Assembly (NCBI RefSeq): GCF_029382225.1
Contig: NZ_JARLTC010000005.1
Location: 124,001 to 188,000 of the forward strand
Direction of reading: 5' to 3'
Length of the DNA: 64,000 nt
Source: Spongiactinospora sp. TRM90649
Lineage (GTDB): Bacteria > Actinomycetota > Actinomycetes > Streptosporangiales > Streptosporangiaceae
The translations under genes were made by a program, and so were the position numbers. Shown here piece after piece: positions 33,433-42,358 of the stretch. The notes under the pieces were generated by a model that searched no databases, had not been told where the DNA came from, and was given only the letters and a program-made list of their open reading frames with translations. Positions within the stretch are counted from its first letter, which is position 1; every line of letters starts with the position of its first letter.

Positions 33433-33927
33433 ATGGACGCCATCACCGAACGCGAGATCCGCTCCTGCTTCGTCAACTGCTCCAAGGGCGAGGCCCACCG
33501 CGCCGGACTGCCCCAGGACCTGGCCGACCGTCCCTGGGGCGACCTGGACTTCCTCGGCTGGCGCGATCCCGGGGCGCCCGACCGCGCCTACCTGGTCGCC
33601 GGGCACGGCGACCGGCTCACCGGGATCGCGCTACGGGCCACGGCCGGCGGTTCGCGCGGCTTCACCGCGCGCAGCCTGTGCTCGCTGTGCCTGACCGTCC
33701 ACACCAGCGGCGGCGTGGTCCTGATGACCGCGCGCCGCGGCGGCGAGGCCGGGCGTCAGGGCAACACGGTGGGACGCTATCTGTGCGCCGACTTGTCCTG
33801 CTCGCTCTACGTCCGCGGGATGAAGGCCGCCGTCGGCGGCGACTTCGACGAGTCCCTGACCCCGGAGGCCAGGATCGCCCGCACCCGGGTCAGGCTCCGC
33901 GCCTTTCTCCAAGAGGTGACCGGGTGA
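33433..33927 (+). CDS. FBP domain protein (treble-clef zinc finger, EF-G-binding type)
   Basis: The 164-residue protein has REIRSCFVNCSKGEAHRAGL, then WGDLDFLGWRDP, then CSLCLTVHTSGGVVLMTARR and LCADLSCSLYVRG. The two Cys pairs build the FBP C-terminal zinc finger related to the FusB/EF-G-binding proteins, which in Gram-positive bacteria can rescue EF-G from fusidic acid. Whether this one protects the ribosome is not known. It is divergent from a TetR gene and shares its operator, so it is probably inducible. Confidence 0.84.
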   Translation: MDAITEREIRSCFVNCSKGEAHRAGLPQDLADRPWGDLDFLGWRDPGAPDRAYLVAGHGDRLTGIALRATAGGSRGFTARSLCSLCLTVHTSGGVVLMTARRGGEAGRQGNTVGRYLCADLSCSLYVRGMKAAVGGDFDESLTPEARIARTRVRLRAFLQEVTG

Positions 33928-33928
33928 G

Positions 33929-34786
33929 TCACCCGCTGGGAACGGTGGGGCCCCGGTCGCGTCCGCCGGGAACCGGCTCTGCGGGGGGATGCTCGGCGAT
34001 GGGCGGGCGCAGCCGCCCCGCGACCGAGGCGGACCGGTCGGCGAAGACCGCGCCGCGCCGCGTGGGCACCGGGACGGGCTGCTCGCGGAACTCGTGATCG
34101 GCGGGTTCCCCCGGCCCGTACGGCTCGGCGGGCGCGGCCCGGCGGCGCGGCCTGCGGCGCACGTTGGCCAGCGCGAGCCCGGAGGCCGTCGTGGCGAGCG
34201 CGATGAGGAGAACGAGTCCCTCCGGGGGCAACGGGTACCCCAGCACCAGCCCGTCGCGCCCGATCCCCTCCACCTCGCGGAAGGCGAGGGTGGGCTCGGC
34301 GGTGGGCTGCTCGGCGGCGAGCCGCGCCTCCTTGACCATGCGGGGCACCCCGTAGCCGACGACCTTGCTCTCGTCGCGGACCTTGCGCCGCAGCCAGACG
34401 CCGTCCACGTTGGCCTCGATCGTGTGGATCTTGCCGTCGGCGACGCGTTCGACCACGCCGACGTGGTCGATCTTCTTGTAGTTCTTGGACCCGCCCCAGT
34501 CGTAGAAGACCAGCGCCCCCGGCTCGGGCCGGTCGGTCCAGGCCCCCTGCTGCTTGAACCAGACCGCGTGCGAAGGGGTCCAGGCGAACGAGCCGACGTA
34601 GTCGGCGATCCCGGCGCGGTCGGCGGCCCAGGCGATGTACATGTCGCACCATGGAGCGTTCCGGTACTGCGGGTCACCGACCTTGGCGGCATACCACCTG
34701 CCGAACTTGGTGTGTTGCCCGCTCTTCTCCCGATAGCCGAGTTCGGCGCGCACCGCTTTGAGCAGATCTTCGGTTATTGGATCCAC
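33929..34786 (-). CDS. CHAP-domain peptidoglycan amidase/endopeptidase with membrane helix
   Basis: The 285-residue protein has a catalytic Cys in NAPWCDMYIAW (C47), His in KKIDHVGVVE (H108) and an acidic/Asn third residue in IHTIEANV (about 124-126), the CHAP triad. ALVFYDWGG is also typical. A single helix (GLVLLIALATTASGLALANV) and a basic Pro-rich tail follow. No N-terminal signal peptide is visible, so export and the direction of the helix are uncertain. It ends two bases from the FBP stop (convergent). Confidence 0.78.
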   Translation of the reverse strand: MDPITEDLLKAVRAELGYREKSGQHTKFGRWYAAKVGDPQYRNAPWCDMYIAWAADRAGIADYVGSFAWTPSHAVWFKQQGAWTDRPEPGALVFYDWGGSKNYKKIDHVGVVERVADGKIHTIEANVDGVWLRRKVRDESKVVGYGVPRMVKEARLAAEQPTAEPTLAFREVEGIGRDGLVLGYPLPPEGLVLLIALATTASGLALANVRRRPRRRAAPAEPYGPGEPADHEFREQPVPVPTRRGAVFADRSASVAGRLRPPIAEHPPAEPVPGGRDRGPTVPSG

Positions 34787-34887
34787 AGGGCGCGCGGTCC
34801 CCTCACCTCGGCCACCATTCTCCGCCGATAAACAGTATTCCCCCCGATGGTTGAAAAATCAGACAAACAGCTATTCATGCTTACTCG

Positions 34888-36252
34888 TTATAAGAGCGGG
34901 AGAACGCCTGCCCCGACGCCCAGCAGGATCGAGACGACGGCGGCGACATGGGCGATCCAGGCGGCGACCGGCGTGATCCCGGGTGCCTCTCCGGTCCCTG
35001 TGAAAACCGGCCGTATCCAGCGCAGGTAATAGAAAAGGCTCGCCACGGTGTTGAGCACCACGGCCACCGCGAGCCATGGCTGCCCGCCGTCCCACGCCGC
35101 GCCGAGCACCAGCAGCTTGCCGATGAAGACCGCCGTCGGCGGCGTGCCGACCAGCCCGAGCAGGCAGACCGTGAGCGACACCGCCAGCCCCGGCGAGCCC
35201 CGGGCCAGGCCCGCCTGCCCCTCCAGGGACGTACGGCGGGTCGCCGCCACCACCGCGAACGCCCCCAGATTGGTGACGGCGTAGGCGCCCAGGTAATACA
35301 GCAGCGCCGGTACGGCCAGCGGCGTCCGCCCCGCCACGGCCACCGGCACCAGGATGTACCCGGCCTGGCTGATCGTGGAGTAGGCCAGCAGGCGGCGCAC
35401 GTCGTCCTGCCGGAAGGCGGCCAGGTTACCCAGCGTCATGGTGGCCGGCGCGACCACGCCGATCAGCACCGCCCAGCCGGTCCCCTCCCCCGCGAACACC
35501 TCGGTGCCGAGCCGCAGCAGCGCGGCGAACGCCCCTATTTTGGGCACCGTGGTGACGAAGGCGGCGACCGCGATCGGCGCGCCCTGGGTGACGTCCGGCA
35601 CCCAGAAGTGCGCGGGCACCGCCCCCGCCTTGAACAGCACCCCGGCCAGCACCAGCACGGCCGCCACGGGAGCCGTCCCCGGCCGCTCGGCGGCCACACC
35701 CGCGTAGGCGGTCGTGCCCGACCAGCCGAACAGCAGGGTGACCCCGGCGAGCATGGGCACCCCGAGGAAGGCGCCCATCAGGTAGTACTTCAGCGCCGCC
35801 TCCGTGCCCGACCGGCTCCGCGCGTGCCCGGCCAGCGCGTAGGCGGGCATGCTCGCCAGCAGGTATCCGGCGATGAGCAAAAGCAGGTCGGTGGTCGCGG
35901 CGAGGGTGACGGTGCCGAGTGCGGTCAGCAGGAACAGCGCGTACAGCTCGGCCTCCCTTGGGTGCCCGCGCGTCCGGCACCTGGCCAGCGCGATCACCCC
36001 CAGGGTGGCGACGGCCACGACCACCCGGGCGACGTGCGTCGGCGCGTCGATCGCCCAGGCTCCGAAGGCCATGCCGTCCGGCCGGGCGGCGGCGGCGAAC
36101 GCGGCGACGGCCGCCGCCGCCAGGGCCGCGGCGCAGATCCACGCCGCCGCGCCCTGCCGTTCCCGCCGCACGAACGCCCCGGTCAACAGCCCGGCGACCG
36201 CCCCGGCGAGGGTCAGCAACTCGGGGAGGAGGTCGATGGGGTTCTCCGTCAC
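34888..36252 (-). CDS. nuoN: NADH-quinone oxidoreductase subunit N-like (partial complex I operon)
   Basis: The 454-residue, about 14-helix antiporter-like subunit has LKYYLMGAFLGVPMLAGVTL, FKAGAVPAHFWVPDVTQGAP with the conserved Lys, and RRLLAYSTISQAGYILVPVA. At the usual place of the essential Glu (E133 in E. coli) the sequence reads GYLLASMPAYALAG with no Glu, a notable loss. Its GTG overlaps the nuoM stop by four bases (GTGA). It is last in the minus-strand operon nuoA...N. Inner membrane, proton or ion translocation. Confidence 0.84.
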   Translation of the reverse strand: MTENPIDLLPELLTLAGAVAGLLTGAFVRRERQGAAAWICAAALAAAAVAAFAAAARPDGMAFGAWAIDAPTHVARVVVAVATLGVIALARCRTRGHPREAELYALFLLTALGTVTLAATTDLLLLIAGYLLASMPAYALAGHARSRSGTEAALKYYLMGAFLGVPMLAGVTLLFGWSGTTAYAGVAAERPGTAPVAAVLVLAGVLFKAGAVPAHFWVPDVTQGAPIAVAAFVTTVPKIGAFAALLRLGTEVFAGEGTGWAVLIGVVAPATMTLGNLAAFRQDDVRRLLAYSTISQAGYILVPVAVAGRTPLAVPALLYYLGAYAVTNLGAFAVVAATRRTSLEGQAGLARGSPGLAVSLTVCLLGLVGTPPTAVFIGKLLVLGAAWDGGQPWLAVAVVLNTVASLFYYLRWIRPVFTGTGEAPGITPVAAWIAHVAAVVSILLGVGAGVLPLL

Positions 36253-37733
36253 GGGCGGCTCACCAGCGACACGATCGCGGCCGAGGCGGGGGCCGCGAGT
36301 TCGAGCAGCCAGTGCGGCGCGAGCCCGATCAGCACGGACAGCGCGAGCAGCGGCACGATCGCGGCGGTCTCCGGACGGCGGGCGTCGGGACTGACGGTCA
36401 GCTCTCCGGGAGGGCCGAGGAACGCCTGGCGCAGCATCCGCAGGAACAGGGCAGCGGTGATCAGGATCCCGCCGACGCTGAGCACGCCCGCCGCGACCGC
36501 GCCGGGCACGCCGGTGCCGATGACGCCCGCGAAGATCTGGAACTCCGCCATGAACCCGGACAGCCCGGGCAGCCCGAGCGAGCCGAACGCGGCCACCGCG
36601 GTCATCGCGGTCAGCCGGGGGGCGGTGGCCGCGATGCCGCCCAGCCGGCGCTGGTCGTAGCTGCGCACCCGGTCCCACAGCACCCCGGCCACCAGGAACA
36701 GCGCCCCGGTGAGCAGCCCGTGGCTGACCATCTGGGTGATCGCGCCGCTGACCGCGAGCGTCCTGGCCCCCGCGGGGGCCGCCGTGAGCCCGGCCACGCC
36801 CAGCGCGAGCAGGATGTAGCCCATGTGGTTGACCGAGGTGTAGGCGATCAGCCGTTTGACGTCGTCCTGCGCGAGGGCGACCAGCGCGCCGTACAGGACG
36901 CCCGCCACCCCGATGATCACGATCACCCAGGCGTGGCGCTGCCACGCCTGCGGGAGCATCGGCATCGCGATCCTGGCGAAGCCGTACGTGCCCATCTTGA
37001 GCAGCACCCCGGCCAGGATCGCCGATCCGGCCGAGGGCGCGTCGGTGTGCGCGGGCGGCAGCCAGGTGTGCAGCGGTACGGCGGGCGTCTTGACCGCCAG
37101 CCCCACCACGACCGCGAGCAGCGTGGCAGCCGCCGCGCCCGGCTCGCCGGCGAACGGCGGCGTGCGCGCCAGGTCCACCATGTCGAAGGTGCCCGACCCG
37201 GCGAACAGACCGATGAAGCCGAGCAGCAGGGCCAGCGAGCCGAGGAAGGTGTAGAGGAAGAACTTCAGCGCCGAGCGCGCCCGGTCGCCGTGCCCCCATC
37301 CGGCGATCACGAAGTACATGCCGACGATCGACAGATCGAAGAAGACGAAGAACAGCAGCAGGTCCAGGGCCGCGAACACGCCCAGGGAGACCGTCTGCAG
37401 GCCCAGGAACAGCGCGGCGTAGGCGCGGGACGGCGGGGTCCGCCAGGAGTAGACCGCGCACGCCAGGAACAGCACGCAGGTCATCGCGATCAGCGGCAGC
37501 GACAGGCCGTCCACGCCGACGTGGTAGCCCGCGCCCAGGGTGGGGATCCAGCGCAGCAGCGTCTCGTGGCCGATGCCCGATCCGGCGGGGTGGGTCGCCC
37601 ACAGCACGACGGCCAGGACCAGGTCGGCGGCGGTGGCGGCGATCCAGACCGCGCCCGCCACGCGGCGGCCCACGCCCGGCAGGAGGAGCGCCGCCGCCGC
37701 GAGCAGCGGCAGGAAGATCACCAGGGAGAGCAC
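36249..37733 (-). CDS. nuoM: NADH-quinone oxidoreductase subunit M-like
   Basis: The 494-residue membrane protein has the antiporter-family block KTPAVPLHTWLPPAHTDAPS (with Lys), GSAILAGVLLKMGTYGFARI and DDVKRLIAYTSVNHMGYILL. Where the family has FxEMxLVPMYFLI (essential Glu144), this protein has FFDLSIVGMYFVIAGWG, Asp instead of Glu. The GTG at 37733 overlaps nuoL by 16 bases; the family start VLSLVIFLPLLAAAALL fits it. Part of the membrane arm. Confidence 0.87.
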   Translation of the reverse strand: MLSLVIFLPLLAAAALLLPGVGRRVAGAVWIAATAADLVLAVVLWATHPAGSGIGHETLLRWIPTLGAGYHVGVDGLSLPLIAMTCVLFLACAVYSWRTPPSRAYAALFLGLQTVSLGVFAALDLLLFFVFFDLSIVGMYFVIAGWGHGDRARSALKFFLYTFLGSLALLLGFIGLFAGSGTFDMVDLARTPPFAGEPGAAAATLLAVVVGLAVKTPAVPLHTWLPPAHTDAPSAGSAILAGVLLKMGTYGFARIAMPMLPQAWQRHAWVIVIIGVAGVLYGALVALAQDDVKRLIAYTSVNHMGYILLALGVAGLTAAPAGARTLAVSGAITQMVSHGLLTGALFLVAGVLWDRVRSYDQRRLGGIAATAPRLTAMTAVAAFGSLGLPGLSGFMAEFQIFAGVIGTGVPGAVAAGVLSVGGILITAALFLRMLRQAFLGPPGELTVSPDARRPETAAIVPLLALSVLIGLAPHWLLELAAPASAAIVSLVSRP

Positions 37734-39565
37734 GCCGCCCCCAGCAACACCAGCAGCACGGCGAGCACGATCAGGCAGACCGCCGCCTGGGCGAGGTAGG
37801 TGTGCACCCGGCCGGTCTGCGGGCGCCTGGCCAGGCCGCCGAGCCGCACGGCGGTGGCGGCCACCGCGCCGACCAGGTTCTCCAGGCCCGCCTCGCCTCT
37901 GGCACGGGCCCAGCCCGCCGAGGCCGTGCCGAACCGGGCGGCGGCGCGGACGGCTCCGTCCACGACCCGGTCGTCGAACCGCGCGAGGGCCCCGGCGAGC
38001 GCGGTGACCGGGCGGGCGACCAGCACGGTCGCGGCCCGCTCCAGGCCGAGCCAGCCGCGCAGGCCCAGCAGCGCGGTGGACGCGTCGGGGCCGTGCCGTA
38101 CGACGCGGGCGACCGCCGCCACGGCGAGCGCGCCGGTCAGCGCGAGCCCGGTCGCGCCGGGACCAGGTTCGTCGGCCGGGGCTCCGACGAGCCGCACCCA
38201 TTCGGCGAAGAACACGCCGACCAGCCCGAAGGCTGCGGCGACCACGGCCAGCGGCGGCAGCGGGATCAGGTCCAGCGGCCCCACCCGCCCGGTGCCCGGC
38301 TGCTCGGTGTCCCGGCGGGTCATCGGCCCCGGCGGAAGCCAGACGGCGAGCGCCGCCCGGCTCGCGTAGGCGGCGGCCAGCAGCGCGGCGGCGAGGACCA
38401 CGGCGTACAGGGCGGGTGAGCGGACGGCGGAGAGCACGCTGTCCTTGGTGACCCACAGCGACAGCGGCGGCAGCCCGCCGAGGGCCGCCGCGCCCACGCC
38501 GAAGGCCACCCCGACGGCGGGCCGCCACCGCGCCGCGCCGCGCAGCTCGCGCAGGTCCTTGGTGCCGAGGGCGGCCAGCCACGTGCCCGCGCAGAGGAAG
38601 AGCAGGCTCTTGACCGCCGCGTGCCCGACCAGGTGGGCCGCTCCCCCGGCGAGCGCGGGCAGGCCCGCCGCGAGCACCATGAACCCGAGCTGCGCGCAGG
38701 TCGAGGCGGCCAGCAGTTGCTTCAGGTCGGGCTGGGCCAGGGCCACCCCGCCGAGCAGCAGCGCGGTCAGCGCGCCGGTCCAGGCGACCAGCGTGGCCGC
38801 CCAGCCCACGGCGGCGAGCAGCGGCTGCACGCGCAGCAGCAGGTACGCCCCGGCCGCCACCATCGTGGCGGAATGGAGCAGCGCGGAGACCTGGCTCGGC
38901 CCCGCCATCGCCCGCGACAGCCAGAACGCGAAGGGGAGCTGCGCCGACTTGCCCAGCGCGGCGAGCACGATCCCGGCGGCGGCGAGGTCCGGCCAGGGGC
39001 GCGCGGCGGAGTCCAGCCGGGCCAGTTCCAGCGTGCCCGTCCCGGCCAGCGCGAATCCGGCGGCGGCGTACAGGCCGAGGTCGGCCGCGCGGGTGGTGAG
39101 GAAGGCGACCCCGCCCGCGCGGACCCGCTCGTCGTCGCGCCAGTGAAAGGCGATCAGCGCGTACGACATGGCCCCCATCACCTCCCAGGCCATCAGCAGG
39201 ACCAGCAGGTCGGTGGCGGTGACGGTGACCAGCATCGCCCCGGTGAAGATCAGCATCAGCCCGAAGAACCGGCCGCGCGACTCACGGATCTCCCCCGCCG
39301 CGTGCACCAGGACGGCCAGCGCCACCGCCGCCGTGGTCACCGCCGTCACGGCCGACAGGCCGTCCACGGCCAGGCCGGACCGCAGGCCGTCCAGTACGCG
39401 GACCGGCGGCGTGCGCGGCCGGGTCACCGCCGCGAGCACCGCGAACGCCAGCGTCACCGCCGCGACGCCCACGGCCAGCGCCGGGACGGCCCTGCCGCGC
39501 AGCGGCAGCAGCGCCGCGCCCGCCGCGCAGGGCAGCCCCGGGAGCAGCCAGAGCAGGCCGCTCAT
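37718..39565 (-). CDS. nuoL: NADH-quinone oxidoreductase subunit L-like
   Basis: The 615-residue protein carries LLVLLMAWEVMGAMSYALIA with the essential Glu retained, and GKSAQLPFAFWLSRAMAGPS followed by QVSALLHSATMVAAGAYLLL. That is the antiporter core of NuoL. The C-terminus holds the lateral-helix region, but it is Ala-rich and shorter than in standard NuoL. GTG/ATG overlaps with nuoK and nuoM show tight coupling. Proton-pumping membrane arm. Confidence 0.87.
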   Translation of the reverse strand: MSGLLWLLPGLPCAAGAALLPLRGRAVPALAVGVAAVTLAFAVLAAVTRPRTPPVRVLDGLRSGLAVDGLSAVTAVTTAAVALAVLVHAAGEIRESRGRFFGLMLIFTGAMLVTVTATDLLVLLMAWEVMGAMSYALIAFHWRDDERVRAGGVAFLTTRAADLGLYAAAGFALAGTGTLELARLDSAARPWPDLAAAGIVLAALGKSAQLPFAFWLSRAMAGPSQVSALLHSATMVAAGAYLLLRVQPLLAAVGWAATLVAWTGALTALLLGGVALAQPDLKQLLAASTCAQLGFMVLAAGLPALAGGAAHLVGHAAVKSLLFLCAGTWLAALGTKDLRELRGAARWRPAVGVAFGVGAAALGGLPPLSLWVTKDSVLSAVRSPALYAVVLAAALLAAAYASRAALAVWLPPGPMTRRDTEQPGTGRVGPLDLIPLPPLAVVAAAFGLVGVFFAEWVRLVGAPADEPGPGATGLALTGALAVAAVARVVRHGPDASTALLGLRGWLGLERAATVLVARPVTALAGALARFDDRVVDGAVRAAARFGTASAGWARARGEAGLENLVGAVAATAVRLGGLARRPQTGRVHTYLAQAAVCLIVLAVLLVLLGAACSPW

Positions 39566-39867
39566 CCGGCGAGGTCTTCCGCGCCGTCGGTCATGTCCAC
39601 GTCGCGGGCCCGGAAGATCGCGATGGTCACGGCGAAGCCCATCACCATCTCCAGGGCCATGACCGTCACCGCGACCAGGACGATGACCTGCCCGTCGGCG
39701 GTGGCCGGGGCGTAGTAGTACCAGCAGGCCCCGGCGGCGGTGACCACGCCGTTGATCATGAGTTCCAGGCCCATCATCAGCATGACGATCGACTGCTGGG
39801 ACAGCGCGCCGAACAGGCCCACGGCGAACAGGGCGGCGGCCAGCAGCAGGAAGGCGTGCGCGTTCAC
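39562..39867 (-). CDS. nuoK: NADH-quinone oxidoreductase subunit K
   Basis: The 101-residue, three-helix protein has both membrane glutamates of NuoK: GLELMINGV (E35) and ALEMVMGF (E73). SQQSIVMLMMGLELM is the family's first signature. It starts four bases after the nuoJ stop and overlaps nuoL by four bases. Confidence 0.9.
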   Translation of the reverse strand: MNAHAFLLLAAALFAVGLFGALSQQSIVMLMMGLELMINGVVTAAGACWYYYAPATADGQVIVLVAVTVMALEMVMGFAVTIAIFRARDVDMTDGAEDLAG

Positions 39868-39871
39868 GGGC

Positions 39872-40402
39872 TCAGGTCCGCCCCCGGTCGTAGCGGCCCT
39901 GCGCCACGGAGAGCACCACGGCGGCGACGATCGTCGCCAGGATCGCCGCGCCGACGACCATCATGACCAGCATCTTGTCCCCCATGATGGCCAGCCCCAG
40001 GGCGTGGGCCGGGTCGGCGGGCGGGCGGCCCCGGCGCACGGGCGGCGCGGCGGCGAAGACGCCCGCCGCGAGCAACGCGAAGACGACGGCGGCGATGATC
40101 GCGGCGCCGCGCCGGTTGTGGACCATCGTCATCGGCATCAGCCCGGCCGGGTTCATCATGAACATGATCATGAAGATGGCCATGACCATCATCTCCATGA
40201 TCATCATCAGCACGATCAGGACGCCCAGATAGGCCAGGTCGATCAGCAGGAACGCCAGCCCGACCGCCACGAACGACGTCAGCAGCGCGAACGTCGCCCG
40301 CGCCATCGAGTCCACCCGGAACACCGCGACCCCGCTCGTCACCGCGACCACGGCGAGCGTCCAGAACGCGGCGGACGCCCACGGGACGCCGGTCACGATC
40401 AC
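39872..40402 (-). CDS. nuoJ: NADH-quinone oxidoreductase subunit J-like
   Basis: The 176-residue, about five-helix protein has SMARATFALLTSFVAVGLAF and LIDLAYLGVLIVLMMIMEMM, the NuoJ helix-3 region (family: FLxxxADFLGAxQVLIYVGA), with Met-rich helices (MAIFMIMFMMNPAGLMPMTM). The many Met residues are unusual. The GTG start overlaps the nuoH stop (GTGA). Confidence 0.82.
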   Translation of the reverse strand: MIVTGVPWASAAFWTLAVVAVTSGVAVFRVDSMARATFALLTSFVAVGLAFLLIDLAYLGVLIVLMMIMEMMVMAIFMIMFMMNPAGLMPMTMVHNRRGAAIIAAVVFALLAAGVFAAAPPVRRGRPPADPAHALGLAIMGDKMLVMMVVGAAILATIVAAVVLSVAQGRYDRGRT

Positions 40403-41304
40403 CTGGCGACCACCACCACGATCGACACGACCAGCACTTGCAGCAGCGTGGCGGGGATCAGCACCAGCCACGAGGCCGAGGTGAAGCGGTCCATCCGCAC
40501 CCCCGGCAGGCGGCGGCCCGCCCAGACCAGCGCCGCCAGCACGACGACCGTCTTGATCGCCGTCCACGCCCACGGCGGCAGCACCGGCCCGTCGCCGCCG
40601 CCCAGGAAGAACGGCACGGCCGCCGCCGCCGCGACGGCCAGCAGCGCGTAGCGCCCCGCCTGGAACACCAGCAGGTCCGGCCCGGACAGCTCGGCCCGCA
40701 CGCCCCCCGCGATGTCCGAGCCGATCGGACCGCTCATCGGCCCCCAGAACGCCATGGCAAGCGCCGAGATCAGATACACCGCGAAGGCCAGCGGCATCCC
40801 GGCGGCGAACCACAGGCCGCGCTGCGCCTCGACCACGTCGCCCACCCGCAGCGAGCCCGCAGCGAGCGCCACGGCGATCAGCGCGAACATGTGCGGCAGC
40901 TCGTACGCCAGGCCCTGCGCCAGGAACCGGTAGCCGCCGACCAGCGGATAGACGGAGTTCGCCCCCCAGCCGGCGAGCCACAGCGCGGCCCAGACGGCCA
41001 CCTCCATCGCGTTGAACCACACCACGCCCACCGGGGAGTCGGCCAGGGGCCGCTCCCCGAGCGGGAGGACGGCGGCGGCCAGCACGGCGGCGACGAGCAC
41101 CCCGCACACCCCGGCGCGCATCAGCGCGGCGTCGGCAAGGAGCGGCCGGCGGCGGCGCTGCCGCAGCAGCCGCGCGGCCTCCCGCAGCGGCGCGCCCCAG
41201 CCCAGGTCCCGGCCCCGGCCGTCGAGTATCGCGGCGCCGAGCGCGAGTCCGCCGAGCACCAGCGGGAACGCCACGACCACTCCGTACGGCGTGCGGTCAG
41301 CCAT
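40399..41304 (-). CDS. nuoH: NADH-quinone oxidoreductase subunit H-like
   Basis: The 301-residue protein is a NuoH/HyfC-type quinone-channel subunit: GWGANSVYPLVGGYRFLAQG, LAYELPHMFALIAVAL and the late FxRFTSASW-like RMDRFTSASWLVLIP. The hallmark EGRSEL/E-rich loop toward the quinone site is replaced by GGVRAELSGPDLLVFQAGRY, as in membrane-bound hydrogenase relatives. Starts eight bases inside the preceding gene. Confidence 0.82.
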   Translation of the reverse strand: MADRTPYGVVVAFPLVLGGLALGAAILDGRGRDLGWGAPLREAARLLRQRRRRPLLADAALMRAGVCGVLVAAVLAAAVLPLGERPLADSPVGVVWFNAMEVAVWAALWLAGWGANSVYPLVGGYRFLAQGLAYELPHMFALIAVALAAGSLRVGDVVEAQRGLWFAAGMPLAFAVYLISALAMAFWGPMSGPIGSDIAGGVRAELSGPDLLVFQAGRYALLAVAAAAAVPFFLGGGDGPVLPPWAWTAIKTVVVLAALVWAGRRLPGVRMDRFTSASWLVLIPATLLQVLVVSIVVVVAR

Positions 41305-42358
41305 TCGCGGCGGCCCGCCGTCCCGCCAGGTCCGTGCGCGGGTCCACGGCGGCCACGATCAGCCGCGCCGCCGCCAGTTCCGAACCGGTGAGCATGGCCG
41401 CGAGATCGCCGGTCTCGGGTCGAGGGGGCCGGGCGGGGTCCAGAGGGGCTGGGTCCTGGATCCGGCCGAGCGCGTCGCCGGCGGCGGCGAGGCGGTGCCC
41501 GGTGCGGTCCAGCACGGATCCGCCATCGAGTCCTGTGCCGATGCCGTGCAGCATCCACCGCAGAATCCGTGAGCGGCGTACGCGCAGCTCGAAGCGGGCG
41601 TAGGCGGGCACGAGCACGCTGGCGGGGCGACCGGCCAGCGCCTGGTCGCGCAGGCTCCTGGCACGGGACGCGGCCCACGGCCAACCCGCGACGGCCAGCA
41701 GCCGCCCGAGGCCGTCCAGGTACGCGGCGGCCCGCCGCCGCTCGGCCTCGCCCCGGGTGGCGCGCCCGCCGTCCCGGACGGCCGGCCAGGGCCGGTCCCA
41801 ATACGGCTCGGCCGGCGCGGCGACCCCGGTGCCGACGACCCCGACCCGGGCGGCCTGGATGACGTCGCCCTGCAGCTCGGTCTCGACCACCAGGCCGCCC
41901 GGCCAGTCGGACAGCACCGGGCCGAGCGGGACGTGCAGCACGTCCAGGCGCAGCCCGTCGCGGTCGTCCGCCCGCCCGGCCATCGCGACGCCGCCGTGCG
42001 CGGGCGCGTCGGCCTGAACGGGCGGGAGCACGCCGGGGTCGTCGCGTGGTGGCGCGGTGGACAGTGCCGTCACGGCGTCGTCGAGGGCGGCGGTCACCGC
42101 GCCGCGCTCGGCCCCGGACGGCAGGTCCAGCCGCACCCGGGGGCCGGGCATGCCGTCCCACACCTCCTGGACGGCCGCGCCGAGCGCGTCGTCCAGGTCG
42201 CCGCACACGATGAGAAGGTCCGCCGAGGCGGGCGAGGGGGCCGGGGCCCAGCGGCGGCGGGCGATCTCGGCCTCCACGTGCAGGCGCGGGCCCGTGCCGT
42301 ACGGCGTGGCGACGGGGAACGGGCGCGCGTGCCCACGGCGGGCCCGCCTCACGACCAC
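41297..42358 (-). CDS. Degenerate NuoB/NuoD-like fusion protein of the partial complex I operon
   Basis: The 353-residue protein has a first part (SADLLIVCGDLDDALGAAVQ, EVWDGMPGPRVRLDL) that tracks NuoB (ADVLIVxGxLTxKMAPxLRxVYDQMPxPR). A second part, LRLDVLHVPLGPVLSDWPGG, followed by helical sequence (ARFELRVRRSRILRWMLHGI), tracks the start and end of NuoD-like subunits. Only one Cys occurs in the entire protein, so the four ligands of the N2 cluster are absent, as are the quinone-site His/Tyr blocks. It probably keeps a structural role between NuoA and NuoH. The GTG start overlaps nuoA by ten bases. Confidence 0.6.
   Translation of the reverse strand: MVVRRARRGHARPFPVATPYGTGPRLHVEAEIARRRWAPAPSPASADLLIVCGDLDDALGAAVQEVWDGMPGPRVRLDLPSGAERGAVTAALDDAVTALSTAPPRDDPGVLPPVQADAPAHGGVAMAGRADDRDGLRLDVLHVPLGPVLSDWPGGLVVETELQGDVIQAARVGVVGTGVAAPAEPYWDRPWPAVRDGGRATRGEAERRRAAAYLDGLGRLLAVAGWPWAASRARSLRDQALAGRPASVLVPAYARFELRVRRSRILRWMLHGIGTGLDGGSVLDRTGHRLAAAGDALGRIQDPAPLDPARPPRPETGDLAAMLTGSELAAARLIVAAVDPRTDLAGRRAAANG

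Noticed and set aside
31675..33927. One long open plus-strand frame of 750 codons
   Set aside because: It strings together parts of a broken TetR gene, a broken MFS gene, the antisense of the TetR gene at 32806-33375 and the real FBP gene. No family spans it and ordinary genes explain each part.
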